Below are positions 1-7,237 of a stretch of 16,648 nt of DNA, piece after piece. Origin of the DNA: Acidobacteriota bacterium (GTDB lineage: Bacteria > Acidobacteriota > Terriglobia > UBA7540); NCBI GenBank assembly GCA_021789565.1, contig JAJYJL010000040.1:1-16648 (forward strand), in the 5' to 3' direction. Position 1 is the first letter of the stretch. The number at the start of each line of letters is the position of its first letter. Position numbers and translations under genes: made by a program. Below the pieces are notes generated by a model that did no database searches, was not told the origin of the DNA, and saw nothing but the letters and a program-made list of their open reading frames with translations.

Positions 1-27
1 CTCCAGAGTCGCGAGTGGTTCCGACAT
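1..27 (-). CDS. 5' end of a truncated gene, product unknown
   Basis: Only the first nine codons lie in the window. Read on the minus strand from base 27 they give M-S-E-P-L-A-T-L-E and run off the left edge. The start is supported by a textbook Shine-Dalgarno AGGAGG (complement of 36-41), eight bases before the ATG, and by a perfect 9-bp inverted repeat immediately upstream of it. Nine residues are too few to name a family. A small regulator that controls its own promoter would fit the operator-like palindrome, but that is a guess. Confidence 0.6.
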
Positions 28-44
28 AGTGGTGGCCTCCTACT

Positions 45-67
45 CTTAGTGTACCATATACACTAAG
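45..67. promoter_or_regulatory. Perfect 9-bp inverted repeat, candidate operator
   Basis: The arms CTTAGTGTA (45-53) and TACACTAAG (59-67) are exact reverse complements around the 5-base spacer CCATA. The element lies 17 bases upstream of the minus-strand ATG at 27, directly before its ribosome binding site. The core GTGTA-N5-TACAC has the shape of a site for a dimeric winged-helix repressor such as PadR, MarR or GntR. No T-run follows on either strand, so a terminator is unlikely. On the minus strand a weak -10 (TATATG) would fall inside the palindrome, so a bound protein would block the promoter. Confidence 0.55.
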
Positions 68-332
68 ACCGGGGCCACAATAAACACGAACGCGAGAATT
101 GTTACTTCTATGTCGCACACCCGGCACGGACCGGCTGGTGGCGTCATTTGTGCATCTCAGTCTATGATGGTTCGATTGCGCCGAAGAGGTGTGCGGACGG
201 GATGTTGACCGATGTGGCTTGAAGCGGAAATGGGGATTCACGCTCCGGAAACAGGCCGGGCGTAGTACAACACGGCGCCGCTTGCGATGCGCAAACTGCG
301 CGGCCGAAAGGTAATAGAACCACACAACTGTT
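68..332. other. Intergenic region between divergent genes, no gene seen
   Basis: These bases lie between the operator of the left-edge minus-strand gene and the mutT-like start at 333. The open frame crossing the region on the minus strand runs into the antisense of the Nudix gene, has no ribosome binding site and resembles no known family. A short hairpin (TTGCG/CGCAA, 282-294) is present. I found no convincing -35/-10 pair for the plus strand; TAATAG at 312-317 is the best but weak -10 candidate. Confidence 0.4.
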
Positions 333-737
333 ATGAGCAATGCCAAACCCATTCTGGTGACGGCGGGGATCATCGTGCGAGACGATGAAATCCTGATTTG
401 CCAGCGGCACCGCTCCGATCCTTACGGGCTGCAATGGGAATTCCCGGGCGGAAAAGTGAAGGACAGCGAGGAGTTGGAGGCCTCACTGCGGCGGGAACTG
501 CGCGAGGAACTGAACATCGAGGCGGCAATCGGCAAGGAAGTGTACCGCCTGCGCCACCGCTACCCGGACCGCTATGTTGAGGTCATTTTCTTCCGCGTTG
601 GTTCCTACCGGGGCGAGGTTGCCAACCGGGTTTTCGAAGCCATTGAATGGGCGCAGCGCCATCAACTGGCGGGATACAATTTTCTTGAGGCCGACCGGGA
701 ACTGGTGGAACGGATTGCCGAAGGAGGCATCATTTGA
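333..737 (+). CDS. Nudix hydrolase, MutT/NudG-like (d)NTP pyrophosphohydrolase
   Basis: This 134-residue protein is a single-domain Nudix hydrolase, the usual size for MutT-type nucleotide-pool sanitizers that cleave damaged or non-canonical (d)NTPs to NMP and pyrophosphate in the cytoplasm. The Nudix box runs from G40 to I62: G40, x5, E46, x7, then R54-E55-L56 and E58-E59, which supply the metal ligands. The usual glycine near the end of the box is asparagine (N61), a variant I recall from related pyrophosphohydrolases. The N-terminal VTAGIIVRDDEILICQR strand and the EFPGGK segment match the MutT/NudG group. An in-frame stop at 315-317 bars a longer start. No good Shine-Dalgarno precedes the ATG; AAAGG at 307-311 is too far away. 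The stop overlaps the next gene's TTG start, so the two are probably co-transcribed. The exact substrate cannot be read from sequence. Confidence 0.9.
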   Translation: MSNAKPILVTAGIIVRDDEILICQRHRSDPYGLQWEFPGGKVKDSEELEASLRRELREELNIEAAIGKEVYRLRHRYPDRYVEVIFFRVGSYRGEVANRVFEAIEWAQRHQLAGYNFLEADRELVERIAEGGII

Positions 738-1855
738 ACGCCCCGCACAGATTCAGGGAGAGGAGGTGGACATGCATCATGGCCGGACTGGCTGCGGCGG
801 CGCTTCTCTGTGACGTGCCGGGGCTTCCCGCCGGGTCGCGCAGCCCTCAGGTTGAAACAGCGCCGTCAGCCCAGGAGAACTACATTTGGGTAAACATTGG
901 AAACGTGGAAGGGCATCTGGCAACCCACTCCTCACCGGAAGGCGCTTTTTCACCCGACAGTTCCGCACTCGCCCTGGTCAGCAAGGGAAAGATTGTGGTG
1001 GACGGGCTGACGGGAGGGAACCTCAGCATCGAAAAGGTGCTCCATCCCAGGATCAAGGACCTCAGCGACCTGGATATTCAATCGGTGAATTTCCTGGATC
1101 CGAACACGCTTTTCCTGCTCGGTACCGGCATTGTCCACGAGAAAAACAAGCACGACCGCCCGACGCCCCTGCTCGGATTCCGCTGGAACATTCAGCAGGA
1201 TGCACTGGACGGGACGGTTGCCATGTTTGGAGCCGGCGGGGGATTCGGACGTCCCCGCTATTTCCCTCAAATCAAATTCCTGGGGATGTACAAGGATGAT
1301 ACCTTCATCCTCTGGAGCCCCATCAGCCGCAAGGCCATGGAGATCAAGATTCCGGAGTTGACGCGGGAGCCGCACCTCTACAGTTTTTCGCCCGACGGGC
1401 ACTGGCTGCTGCTGGCGCAGATAGCAGGCGGCGGCTCACCCAATCCTATTGTGGTCCGCTTGAGCGAGCATAAATTTGTGGATGTGCTTTCCGGATTCCG
1501 GGAAACCGTGATGAGCATGTGCTTTTCAAGAGACAGCCGGAAGTTGGTGACGGCAAGCGAAGACGGGCAGGTGCGAATCTGGTCGGTCCCGGACTGGAAA
1601 CTTCTGGAGACGCTTTCCGGCCACAAGGGACCCGTGCGCTGGGCGGAATTTTCGCCGGACGGGCGCTGGGTGGCGTCCGCAGGCGAAGACCACACCGTGC
1701 GGATCTGGTCCGCCGATGACGGCAAGCCCGTGCAGACCCTTAGTGAAAGCCGCGCGCCGGTGGATACGGTAACCTTCTCGCCCGATGGAAACTACGTGGC
1801 GGCCACAACCGACGATCAGGTGCTGATCTGGAAGAAGACCCCCACCGGCCCGTAG
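734..1855 (+). CDS. Exported WD40-repeat beta-propeller protein
   Basis: The protein has 373 residues from a TTG start at 734, which overlaps the mutT stop and sits six bases after a perfect AAGGAGG (721-727). This start gives a basic n-region (RFRERR) before a hydrophobic stretch (CIMAGLAAAALL), so an N-terminal signal peptide is likely; no lipobox is seen. An in-frame ATG at 779 also follows a strong AGGAGGTG but would remove the basic part. The C-terminal third has three clear WD40 repeats with SPDG turns and IW ends (about 263-284, 296-327 and 339-368). The middle (about 60-250) contains weaker blade-like strands, including an FSPDGHW segment near 218. WD40 propellers are binding scaffolds with no enzyme activity; the partner is unknown. 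The final residues lack any catalytic or anchoring domain. Confidence 0.85.
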   Translation: MNAPHRFRERRWTCIMAGLAAAALLCDVPGLPAGSRSPQVETAPSAQENYIWVNIGNVEGHLATHSSPEGAFSPDSSALALVSKGKIVVDGLTGGNLSIEKVLHPRIKDLSDLDIQSVNFLDPNTLFLLGTGIVHEKNKHDRPTPLLGFRWNIQQDALDGTVAMFGAGGGFGRPRYFPQIKFLGMYKDDTFILWSPISRKAMEIKIPELTREPHLYSFSPDGHWLLLAQIAGGGSPNPIVVRLSEHKFVDVLSGFRETVMSMCFSRDSRKLVTASEDGQVRIWSVPDWKLLETLSGHKGPVRWAEFSPDGRWVASAGEDHTVRIWSADDGKPVQTLSESRAPVDTVTFSPDGNYVAATTDDQVLIWKKTPTGP

Positions 1856-1870
1856 CGCAGCTTTGAGATG

Positions 1871-1879
1871 TGGTAAAAT
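1871..1879 (+). promoter_or_regulatory. Candidate extended -10 promoter for the rimO operon
   Basis: TGG followed by TAAAAT (1874-1879) matches an extended -10 element. No recognisable -35 lies at the right distance, as is common for extended -10 promoters. Transcription would start near 1886 and give a leader of about 40 bases before the rimO ATG at 1926. Its place in the 70-base gap after the WD40 gene supports a separate start for the rimO-yacG-pgpA group. Confidence 0.3.
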
Positions 1880-1925
1880 TCTTTATCAATCAGATAACCC
1901 GCAAGACGGGGTCAGAAAAACTTTT

Positions 1926-3377
1926 ATGCCCAAAGTAGGAATGGTCAGCCTGGGCTGCCCCAAAAACCTGGTCGACAGCGAAGTGATGCTGGGATTACTG
2001 GCGCGGCAGGGGTACGAATTGACCCCGCGAGCAGAGGATGCCGACGTGCTGGTGGTGAACACCTGCAGCTTTATCGAACCTGCCAAGCAGGAATCCATCA
2101 ATACCATTCTGGATATGGCGGAGCATAAGAAATCAGGAACGGCCAAAAAGCTTGTTGTGGCCGGATGCCTGGTGGAACGCTACCGGCAGCAAATCCTGAA
2201 AGAGATTCCCGAAGTCGATTTTGTGATCGGCACCAATGAGCTGGAGCGCGTTCTGGAGGCTTGCCGGCTGGACGCCACGGGACGCGAATCGCAGCAGCCG
2301 GCCGAGCCGTACCTTTACCACGAGTTCACCCCAAGAATTCTTTCCACGCCGTCGTATTCCGCCTACATCAAGATCGCCGAGGGCTGCGACCACCCTTGCA
2401 CGTTCTGCGTGATTCCGCAGATGCGGGGCCGGTTTCGCTCGCGGCGTTTTGAGTCCGTGGTGCGCGAAGCCGAACAACTGGCCGCGCAGGGCGTGCGGGA
2501 AATCACCCTGGTGGGCCAGGACACCACGAGCTATGGCGAAGACCTGGGACTCCATGACGGTTTGCCCCTGCTGCTGCGGGAGCTTGGCAATATCCCTGAA
2601 CTTGCCTGGGTCCGCTTTCTTTACTGTTATCCCAACCGCGTGACCGAGGCCCTGATCGAAGCCGTTGCGGAAACTCCAAAAGTGGCGAAGTATTTTGACA
2701 TTCCGCTGCAGCATTCCAGCCGCGCTGTGCTGAAGGCTATGCGGCGCGGCTCCAGCGGAAGACATTTTCTGAAAATGCTGGGGAAAATCCGCTCCGCGGT
2801 TCCAGGCGCGGCCCTGCGCACTTCCCTGATTGTGGGCTTCCCGGGGGAAACCGAAGACGATTTCCAGGACCTACTGGACTTTGTCACCGAGGCCGAGTTC
2901 GATCACCTTGGAGTTTTCCTCTACTCGAATGAGGAGACGTGCGGGTCCTACGGCCATCCGCAGCAGGTGACGGCGGCGGTCGCGGGGCGGCGGCGGAAGA
3001 AACTGATGGCGGCGCAACGCAAAATTTCACGACGGAAGTTGCGCGCCAGCGTGGGCAGGGTTTTGCCCGTTCTGGTAGAAGGAACGTCGGAAGAAACCGA
3101 ATGGCTGTTCCGGGGACGGCTGGAAACCCAGGCGCCGGGCATCGACGGACAGGTTTACATCAACGACTTTGCCGGGCCGGAACCCAGGGCCGGGCAGTTC
3201 CGCTGGGCGACCATTACCCAGAGCGGGGATTACGACTTGGTGGCAAGGCTTGAAGAGGCCGCCTTCGCCGGGCCGGAAGGCGCGGCAGCAGGCGCTCGCC
3301 AGCAGCGTGGACTGGTCCAGATCGAACCACTCATCGAAGGCGTTTCAGCGAGGGGCCATGACATGCCCCATCTGTAA
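1926..3377 (+). CDS. rimO: Ribosomal protein uS12 (S12) methylthiotransferase RimO
   Basis: RimO is a radical-SAM enzyme that adds a methylthio group to a conserved aspartate of ribosomal protein S12. From the ATG at 1926 the protein has 483 residues. Domains in order are an N-terminal UPF0004 domain with C11, C47 and C81 for the auxiliary 4Fe-4S cluster, a radical-SAM domain with C154-x3-C158-x2-C161 (EGCDHPCTFC), and a C-terminal TRAM domain (about 375-443). The opening MPKVGMVSLGCPKNLVDSE is typical of RimO rather than the tRNA enzyme MiaB. A frame open back to a TTG at 1863 would add 21 unlikely residues. A tail of about 40 residues follows the TRAM domain, longer than I expect for the family; its last codons overlap the yacG start. 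The ribosome binding site is weak. Confidence 0.95.
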   Translation: MPKVGMVSLGCPKNLVDSEVMLGLLARQGYELTPRAEDADVLVVNTCSFIEPAKQESINTILDMAEHKKSGTAKKLVVAGCLVERYRQQILKEIPEVDFVIGTNELERVLEACRLDATGRESQQPAEPYLYHEFTPRILSTPSYSAYIKIAEGCDHPCTFCVIPQMRGRFRSRRFESVVREAEQLAAQGVREITLVGQDTTSYGEDLGLHDGLPLLLRELGNIPELAWVRFLYCYPNRVTEALIEAVAETPKVAKYFDIPLQHSSRAVLKAMRRGSSGRHFLKMLGKIRSAVPGAALRTSLIVGFPGETEDDFQDLLDFVTEAEFDHLGVFLYSNEETCGSYGHPQQVTAAVAGRRRKKLMAAQRKISRRKLRASVGRVLPVLVEGTSEETEWLFRGRLETQAPGIDGQVYINDFAGPEPRAGQFRWATITQSGDYDLVARLEEAAFAGPEGAAAGARQQRGLVQIEPLIEGVSARGHDMPHL

Positions 3378-3555
3378 AAAGGAAGTCCCGCAGAAGGGAA
3401 ATCCTTTCCGGCCGTTCTGCAGCGAGCGTTGCAAACTGATTGACCTCGACAACTGGCTGGAAGGGCGTTACCGCGTTCCAGACAGCGCCACTGGAAACCA
3501 GGATGGCAGCGAACCCACTGCGGAGGACAACGGTGAAGACGGAAATGGTGGCTGA
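3358..3555 (+). CDS. yacG: DNA gyrase inhibitor YacG, zinc-finger protein
   Basis: This small protein (65 residues) is too short for routine open-frame lists and is read from the ATG at 3358. It has the YacG zinc-binding pattern C3-x2-C6-x14-C21-x3-C25, then the family hallmark FRPFCSERCKLIDLDNWLEG. Known YacG proteins bind GyrB and inhibit gyrase. The C-terminal 20 residues are acidic and low in complexity. The start lies inside the end of rimO (20-base overlap) and the end overlaps the likely pgpA start by 23 bases, which suggests translational coupling in one operon. A purine-rich GAGGGG lies very close to the ATG. YacG is more often beside coaE in Proteobacteria, so the rimO-pgpA setting is a different arrangement. 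Confidence 0.93.
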   Translation: MTCPICKKEVPQKGNPFRPFCSERCKLIDLDNWLEGRYRVPDSATGNQDGSEPTAEDNGEDGNGG

Positions 3556-4030
3556 ACGGCGGCGCACTCTGCCTGTGTGGGTGGCGACGGTTGCAGACGT
3601 GGGGGACTTCCCGGTCGCTCCGGGGACCGTGGGCTCTGCCGTGGCGGTGATCCTGGTGGCCGCGCTGGATACGATTCCGCTCACCCCTGCGGGACACTTT
3701 GCCTTACTGGCGCTGCTGGTGGCGCTTATTTTTTTTCTTGGTGTGTGGGCGGCGGGGCAAAGCGAAAAGTTTTTTGGACGGACAGACCCCCGGTCCGTGG
3801 TGATTGATGAGGTCGCGGGACAGATGGTGGCCTTCCTGCTGTTTCCGCACGCCTCCTGGAAGTTGTTGCTTGCCGGGTTCGCCCTTTTCAGAATTTTTGA
3901 CATTAGCAAACCGTTTCCGGCCGGGCGGGCAGAGCGTTTGCCTGGCGGTTGGGGTATCATGGTAGATGATGTGATCGCGGGCGTATACGCACTGGGGACG
4001 CTCGTTTTGCTAGGTTATATAATTCCATGA
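3533..4030 (+). CDS. pgpA: Phosphatidylglycerophosphatase A
   Basis: PgpA removes the phosphate from phosphatidylglycerol phosphate, the last step to phosphatidylglycerol, in the inner membrane. From a GTG at 3533 the protein has 165 residues, a normal family length. This start is preferred because GGAGGA (3522-3527) sits five bases upstream; an ATG at 3545 and earlier in-frame ATGs have no such site. Family motifs are visible: PVAPGTVGS (about 27-35), VIDEVAGQ (about 90-97, acidic metal site), FRIFDISKPFP (about 119-129) and MVDDVIAG (about 143-150). Hydrophobic segments lie near 55-75, 97-118 and 150-163. The TGA overlaps the ATG of the next gene in an ATGA junction. Confidence in the family is high and in the exact start moderate. 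Confidence 0.93.
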   Translation: MKTEMVAERRRTLPVWVATVADVGDFPVAPGTVGSAVAVILVAALDTIPLTPAGHFALLALLVALIFFLGVWAAGQSEKFFGRTDPRSVVIDEVAGQMVAFLLFPHASWKLLLAGFALFRIFDISKPFPAGRAERLPGGWGIMVDDVIAGVYALGTLVLLGYIIP

Positions 4031-5115
4031 ACTTGTGGAAAAAGGGAACAAAGGGGAGACGCTCAACGGGAAAGTCGCCAAAGGCAGAAAGCAAACCGCT
4101 TGTTGAGCGGGTCACACCGCAGGCCGCAATTCCCGGCGGTGAGATCTCGGTTCTGGGGAAAGGTTTCGTATCCAACGGCAACAGCCGCCCCACGGTGCGC
4201 TTCGGCGACCAGCCCGGGAGCGTCCTGCTGAGTTCTTCCAGCCGTCTGATTGTCCGCGTGCCGGAAGGTGTGGTCAGCGGTGAGATGATCGTCGACACGG
4301 GCAAGGCCACGACGTCCCCGACAGTTGTGGCGGTGGGCATCCAGTTGACCGACACCCTGCACCCCGTCGCCAATCCCGCCGTCGATGCCGAAGGAAACAT
4401 CTTTTCCACTTTCAGCGGGAGCCGCGGGCAGAAGGTCCCCGTCGCCATATACAAGATCAACACCCAGCATGTGGTGAAACCCTTTGTCAACGATCTCATG
4501 AATGCGACCGGGCTGGCCTTCGACCGCGCGGGCATGCTTTACGTCTCCAGCCGTATGGAAGGCACCATCTATCAGGTGACTCCGGAAGCCGAGGTCACTC
4601 CCTACGCAGAAGGAATGGGTGTGGCAACGGGCCTGGCGTTTGACAGTGTTGGGAACCTTTACGCGGGGGACCGCACCGGCACGATTTTCAAGATCAGCCC
4701 CGACCGCCAGATTTTTGTGTTCGCGACACTCGAACCCAGCGTTTCCGCCTATCATCTGGCTTTCGGGCCGAAAGGCAACCTCTACGTCACAGGTCCGACC
4801 ACTTCAAGCTTTGACAGCATCTACCGTATTACGCCCGAGGGCGCCGTCAATCGCTTTTATCGTGGTCTGGGGCGCCCGCAAGGAATGGCATTTGACTCCG
4901 AAGGCAATCTCTATGTGGCGGCATCGCTTTCCGGGCACCGGGGAGTTGTGCGGATCGCGCCCGACGGCAAAACGGAACTGTGCGTTTCCGGATACAACAT
5001 TGTGGGGCTGGCGTTCACCCCTCGCCGAACGATGATTGTGGCCACCAACAACTCCCTGGTCGAATTGTTCCTTGGAATCGAAGGCCAGCCCCTGCTGAAA
5101 CCGAGCGAGAAGTGA
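4027..5115 (+). CDS. IPT/TIG domain plus NHL-repeat propeller protein
   Basis: The protein has 362 residues. It opens with a lysine- and arginine-rich stretch (1-24) without a signal peptide, followed by an IPT/TIG immunoglobulin-like domain (about 25-103, pattern PxxxxPGGEISVLGKGF). An NHL or SMP-30-like beta-propeller follows, with repeats of the form GLAFDxxGNLYV at about 162, 202, 244, 287 and 326. No residues of a lactonase metal site are evident, so a binding role is likelier than an enzyme. The ATG overlaps the pgpA stop as ATGA, implying coupled translation. In genomes I know, pgpA and cinA are often direct neighbours, so this gene appears inserted between them. Its ligand and role are unknown. 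IPT-NHL proteins are usually extracytoplasmic; the lack of a signal sequence here is odd. Confidence 0.8.
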   Translation: MNLWKKGTKGRRSTGKSPKAESKPLVERVTPQAAIPGGEISVLGKGFVSNGNSRPTVRFGDQPGSVLLSSSSRLIVRVPEGVVSGEMIVDTGKATTSPTVVAVGIQLTDTLHPVANPAVDAEGNIFSTFSGSRGQKVPVAIYKINTQHVVKPFVNDLMNATGLAFDRAGMLYVSSRMEGTIYQVTPEAEVTPYAEGMGVATGLAFDSVGNLYAGDRTGTIFKISPDRQIFVFATLEPSVSAYHLAFGPKGNLYVTGPTTSSFDSIYRITPEGAVNRFYRGLGRPQGMAFDSEGNLYVAASLSGHRGVVRIAPDGKTELCVSGYNIVGLAFTPRRTMIVATNNSLVELFLGIEGQPLLKPSEK

Positions 5116-5196
5116 GAAGGTTATCCAGGCGCGGCTGGCGAGAGGACCATCGGGACAATTCCTCTTTGATGGCTGGCCGCTCATTGTTAATCCAGA

Positions 5197-6432
5197 ATGG
5201 ACGCAGAAATCATCGCCGTCGGCTCGGAACTTCTCACTCCCCATCGCCAGGACACCAATTCTCTCTATCTCACCGGCAGGCTGAATTCTCTCGGCATTGA
5301 AGTCCGATTCAAGACCGTGGTGGGCGACGACCCCGAACGGCTTGCATCCGTTTTCCGTGGCGCGCTTGAGCGCAGCGGGCTGATCATCCTGATGGGCGGT
5401 CTCGGCCCCACTGAGGACGACATCAACCGCCAGGTTGTAGCGGAAGTTCTGGGCCGCACCCTGCAGGAAGTTCCGGAAGTCATCGAGCGCATCACGGCGC
5501 GTTATGCCCGCACAGGCCGCAAGATGCCCGCCAACAACGCGCGGCAAGCCCTGGTCCCGGAAGGCGCCGAGTGGCTGCCCAACCAGAAAGGCACCGCGCC
5601 GGGAATCTGGATGGAGCAGGACAGCACGATCATCGTCTTGCTTCCCGGGCCGCCGCTCGAAATGGAGGCGATGTTTGACAACCAGTGCATGCCGCGCCTG
5701 AAGAGCCGAGTATCCGGCAGCAGGATCCGCACCCGCGTCATCAAGGTGGCCGGGCTGCCGGAATCTGAAGTGGACCAGCGGATTGCGCCGATTTACAAGG
5801 CCTACAGCGACCCTTCCACCACCATCCTCTCCACCAGCGGGGCCATTGAAGTACACCTGACTGCTCACGCCGCGACCCAGGAGGAAGCGGACGCCCTGCT
5901 GGATGAGCTTACGGACAAGATCGAGCCGGCCTTGGGCGACCACATTTTTTCCACCAGCGGCGAAACCCTGGAAGAAGTGGTGGGGATGTACCTCGTAATG
6001 AAGCAGAAAACCCTGGCCACTGCCGAAAGCTGCACCGGCGGGTTGCTGAGTGAGCGGATTACGCGCGTCCCGGGAAGCTCCGAATACTACCTGGGCGGCG
6101 CCGTCTGTTACAGCAATGAACTGAAGACTCGGTTTGCAGGCGTCTCCCCCAGCCTGCTGGAAACCTACGGGGCCGTGTCAAAGCCCGTGGCCCAGGCCCT
6201 GGCGGAGGGCATCCGGCGAAGGACGAATGCTTCCATCGGCATCGGGATCACGGGAATCGCCGGACCCGGCGGTGGAACTGAGGAGAAGCCCGCAGGCATG
6301 GTCATCATTTCCGTCGCCGACGAACGCGGGACGGAAGTCCGCGAGTTCCGCTTTCCGGGTGATCGCGAACGCGTACGGCTGCTTTCCTCCCAGTTTGCTC
6401 TGGAAATGCTTCGGCGGCGAATCAGAAATTAG
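5197..6432 (+). CDS. cinA: CinA: nucleotide pyrophosphatase and NMN amidohydrolase family protein
   Basis: This is a full-length two-domain CinA (411 residues). The N-terminal MoCF-like domain (about 1-170) carries GGLGPTEDD at 67-75, the COG1058 signature linked to ADP-ribose pyrophosphatase activity. The C-terminal PncC domain (about 255-411) carries ATAESCTGG near 274-282 and GIAGPGGGT near 353-361, which are residues of nicotinamide mononucleotide amidohydrolases. Such proteins recycle NMN and ADP-ribose for NAD; the competence-related name comes from its regulation in some Gram-positive bacteria. The ATG at 5197 gives the conserved MDAEIIAVGSELL opening. No clear Shine-Dalgarno precedes it. 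It follows the NHL gene after 81 bases and is followed by thpR after 42 bases, the cinA-thpR pairing seen in several phyla. Confidence 0.95.
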   Translation: MDAEIIAVGSELLTPHRQDTNSLYLTGRLNSLGIEVRFKTVVGDDPERLASVFRGALERSGLIILMGGLGPTEDDINRQVVAEVLGRTLQEVPEVIERITARYARTGRKMPANNARQALVPEGAEWLPNQKGTAPGIWMEQDSTIIVLLPGPPLEMEAMFDNQCMPRLKSRVSGSRIRTRVIKVAGLPESEVDQRIAPIYKAYSDPSTTILSTSGAIEVHLTAHAATQEEADALLDELTDKIEPALGDHIFSTSGETLEEVVGMYLVMKQKTLATAESCTGGLLSERITRVPGSSEYYLGGAVCYSNELKTRFAGVSPSLLETYGAVSKPVAQALAEGIRRRTNASIGIGITGIAGPGGGTEEKPAGMVIISVADERGTEVREFRFPGDRERVRLLSSQFALEMLRRRIRN

Positions 6433-6474
6433 GCCGGGAATCGGGCCGCCTTTCATCCCAATCCGGGAACGGGT

Positions 6475-7023
6475 ATGCGGGCATTCACTGCGATTGAACT
6501 GCCAGAATCCATCCGAAAAGCGCTGGCGAGCCAGCAGGCGCGCTTTCGCGCGGTGTGCCCGGATGCCCGCTGGACGAGGCCAGAGGGAATCCACCTGACG
6601 CTGAAATTCCTGGGGCAGATTTCCGGCCTGCAGGAAGCCGAGGTGAAAAGCGCATTGGGCCGGCTGGAACGGTTTGAGAAATTCACCGTTGGGGTTCAGG
6701 GCTTCGGTTTTTTCCCTGAGGCGAAAAGGCCGCGTGTTTTCTGGGCCGGCCTTGACGCCCCGCCGGCGCTGGCGCGGCTGGCGGCACAGGTTGAAAGCGC
6801 GCTGGCGCCTCTGGGATTTCCCCCGGAAAACCGTGCATTCAAACCCCACCTCACCCTTGCCCGCTTCAAAATTCCCCGTCCCCAACCCAGGATGGAGGCG
6901 CTCCTGGCTGAACAGAACAGTCCTCTTCTGGGAGTTTTTGGAGTTTCGGAATTCTTCCTTTGGGAAAGCAGGCTGCTGCCCGGAGGGGCTGAATACCGCA
7001 AGGTGGCCCGTTTCCCTCAATAA
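6475..7023 (+). CDS. thpR: RNA 2',3'-cyclic phosphodiesterase (2H family)
   Basis: ThpR (formerly LigT) opens RNA 2',3'-cyclic phosphates and can join 2',5' ends in vitro. The 182-residue protein shows both HxTx motifs of the 2H superfamily, H40-L-T-L and H125-L-T-L, which provide the two catalytic histidines. The opening MRAFTAIELPESIRKAL and the FLGQ after the first motif are typical. The length is normal. The ATG at 6475 has no strong ribosome binding site, and the 42-base gap to cinA suggests read-through transcription. In several phyla recA follows cinA-thpR; here a signalling gene follows instead. Confidence 0.93.
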   Translation: MRAFTAIELPESIRKALASQQARFRAVCPDARWTRPEGIHLTLKFLGQISGLQEAEVKSALGRLERFEKFTVGVQGFGFFPEAKRPRVFWAGLDAPPALARLAAQVESALAPLGFPPENRAFKPHLTLARFKIPRPQPRMEALLAEQNSPLLGVFGVSEFFLWESRLLPGGAEYRKVARFPQ

Positions 7024-7237
7024 GCATCCATGGCTCGATGAAGACCATCCCAAAGCTCTCCTTGATCCTCATCACACCCCGCTCGCAATGTCCTGAGAGC
7101 CCGGATGGCAATCGCCTGACCGGTGAAGGATAATGCCGGGGCGCGCCCAAACGGCCTGCCCAGGCGTCCCGGCCGGCTCACTCAAGTTTTGCCCGTCCCA
7201 AACCGAGGTTTACAAGGGTGAAGTGAGCGCGGCCCAG

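Noticed and set aside
2133..2765. Minus-strand open frame of 210 codons inside rimO
   Set aside because: rimO is certain from its cysteine motifs; the opposite frame shows low-complexity composition and no start signal.
4804..5943. Long open frame (379 codons) on the minus strand across the NHL gene and cinA
   Set aside because: It is antisense to two well-supported genes, has no ribosome binding site or recognisable domain, and is explained by GC-rich codon bias.
6178..7053. Minus-strand open frame of 291 codons over the end of cinA and thpR
   Set aside because: Both sense genes have catalytic motifs throughout this span; the antisense frame has none.
7038..7133. Short frame (31 codons) with a hydrophobic start, before the HD-GYP gene
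   Set aside because: It has no ribosome binding site and the length is compatible with chance, so it was not listed as a gene, only noted as a possible leader peptide.
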